Assembly: GCF_016863035.1 (NCBI RefSeq)
Contig: NZ_BOOC01000003.1
Span: 620,001-684,000, forward strand
From: Microbispora corallina
GTDB taxonomy: Bacteria; Actinomycetota; Actinomycetes; Streptosporangiales; Streptosporangiaceae
Direction of reading: 5' to 3'
Length of the DNA stretch: 64,000 nt
The translations under genes and the position numbers were made by a program. Below are positions 63,102 through 64,000 of the stretch, piece after piece (position 1 is the first letter of the stretch; each line of letters opens with the position of its first letter). Below the pieces are notes generated by a model, which worked only from the letters and a program-made list of their open reading frames with translations, was not told the DNA's origin and did not search any database.

Positions 63102-64000
63102 TCAGCCGTTCGGGAAGAGCAGGCCGAACTGCCCGAGGGCGGTGGCGACGTCCGTCTGCGCCCAGAAGCGGTGGTAACGGAAGACCGGCGCGGAACCGCC
63201 GTTCAGGTACGACTGGACCTTCGGCCAGTCCGGGTCGTTCTTGTACCAGGACCGGATGGAGATGAAGGTCGAGCTGCTGTTGATCGGGTCGCCGTTCGGC
63301 ATCTTGCCGCTCCAGCCGGACGGGACGTAGATCGGGTCGTCGAGACGGTTGTAGTCCGTCTTGGTCTCCGGTACGGACACGCCCTTGGTGTCCTGGTTGT
63401 TCTTCCAGATGCCGTCGAGAAGCGCCTTGGCCGTGCTCTTGGCCTGGGCGTTGCCCGACTTGGCGGCGTAGAACATCAGAGCCTTGGCGTACGCCCCGGC
63501 CACGCCGACGTCGTTGGTGTAGTCGGCGATGGTCACGTGCAGCCCGGTGTTGGCCGAGGGCATCCCCGTCCCGCTGAAGCTGGCGTCCGGCTGGCCGGTC
63601 CAGTGCAGCGTGGAGGGGATCTGGAAGGTGCCGTCGGAGTTGACGGTGGTGCCGGACAGCGCCCAGCTCACCCACTTGTCGAGGATCGACTTGGCGTCGG
63701 TGTTGCCCGTGGCGTAGTACAGCTCCGCCACGCGCTCCATCGTCCATGCCTGGAAGCCGAACCACTGGTTGGACGGCGGGTCGTGGTAGACCGGCTCCCA
63801 GTCGTAGGCCATGCCGAAGAACTTGGGCAGGGTCGACGGCGGGGTGGCGTAGTGGCCCTCCCAGCTGTTGGTCGCGCCGCCGGCGATGGCGCCCTCAGCC
63901 GACTGCAGCCACTTGTAGAACTGCAGCTGGCGGGTGAGGCTCGTCGACCAGTCGGACACCGCGGTCGAACCCTTGGGCTTCAGCGCGCTGACGTTCGACA
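63102..64000 (-). CDS. GH48 exoglucanase/cellobiohydrolase, C-terminal part
   Basis: The last 299 or so residues are visible; the gene runs off the right edge. It has the GH48 segments GGATNSWEGHYATPP, YDWEPVYHDPPSNQWFGFQ, ERVAELYYATG, GTFQIPSTLHWTGQPD, SIRSWYKNDPDWP and ends RYHRFWAQTDVATALGQFGLLFPNG. No C-terminal CBM follows the stop, so any binding module must be N-terminal. The enzyme acts from the reducing end of cellulose. It is first of the three-gene cellulase cluster in this direction. Confidence 0.93.
   Translation of the reverse strand, partial: SNVSALKPKGSTAVSDWSTSLTRQLQFYKWLQSAEGAIAGGATNSWEGHYATPPSTLPKFFGMAYDWEPVYHDPPSNQWFGFQAWTMERVAELYYATGNTDAKSILDKWVSWALSGTTVNSDGTFQIPSTLHWTGQPDASFSGTGMPSANTGLHVTIADYTNDVGVAGAYAKALMFYAAKSGNAQAKSTAKALLDGIWKNNQDTKGVSVPETKTDYNRLDDPIYVPSGWSGKMPNGDPINSSSTFISIRSWYKNDPDWPKVQSYLNGGSAPVFRYHRFWAQTDVATALGQFGLLFPNG

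Overview
The window is about 64 kb of very GC-rich DNA with strong third-position GC bias, GTG and TTG starts alongside ATG, and tightly packed genes with 1-4 bp overlaps. The gene content fits a filamentous actinomycete, most likely Streptosporangiaceae (Nonomuraea, Microbispora or Streptosporangium type); this placement is an inference from content. It includes actinobacterial methylcrotonyl-CoA and geranyl-CoA type carboxylase operons, an XRE regulator with a small partner, a Ser/Thr kinase with a Pro/Thr stalk, a DUF222-HNH protein, an M6 protease and GH9/GH48 cellulases with CBM2. I see no tRNA, rRNA, CRISPR array, insertion sequence or prophage. No gene-free stretch exceeds about 250 bp; the longest are 26200-26448, 30656-30879, 52147-52366, 22076-22277, 24590-24786 and 43886-44080, and all look like promoter or terminator space.

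Layout, left half. A truncated secreted alpha/beta hydrolase (1-787, minus) diverges from sbcD-sbcC, whose promoter resembles the LexA-independent (PafBC/RecA-NDp) DNA-damage promoter. Next come an M50-like membrane protease, a CorA transporter, a PadR-ABC drug-exporter operon behind a two-site palindromic operator, a secreted three-repeat protein, a fused E1 alpha-beta TPP dehydrogenase and a hydrolase. A TetR regulator diverges from a four-gene leucine/isovalerate operon (carboxylase beta, biotin carboxylase, HMG-CoA lyase, acyl-CoA dehydrogenase). After it lies a group of small minus-strand genes: a 46-residue, 10-Cys metallothionein-like protein, a possible 49-residue companion and an aromatic/His-rich secreted protein. 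A DcuS/DcuR-type two-component system diverges from dctA around a CRP-like palindrome.

Middle. A GNAT acetyltransferase, a large proline-rich putative DNA-binding protein, psuK-psuG (pseudouridine breakdown), a phytoene-desaturase-like oxidoreductase, a ferritin-like protein with a stress-sigma-like promoter, a small hypothetical, and the XRE regulator with its small partner lead into a four-gene atu-like operon (carboxyltransferase, biotin carboxylase, enoyl-CoA hydratase, AtuA). Two complete biotin-dependent carboxylase operons therefore lie about 14 kb apart, suggesting parallel catabolism of leucine and of isoprenoid-type branched acyl-CoAs.

Right half. A membrane Ser/Thr kinase, GlcD-type FAD oxidase, M6 protease, lipid kinase, a SWIM/SNF2 pair and a DUF222-HNH protein are followed by a membrane electron-transfer operon (ferric-reductase-like flavocytochrome, FMN-binding protein, ApbE) that diverges from an OmpR-type two-component system. 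The window ends in a minus-strand cellulase cluster: GH48 (truncated by the window edge), GH9-CBM3-CBM2 and a stand-alone secreted CBM2, each followed by strong hairpins.
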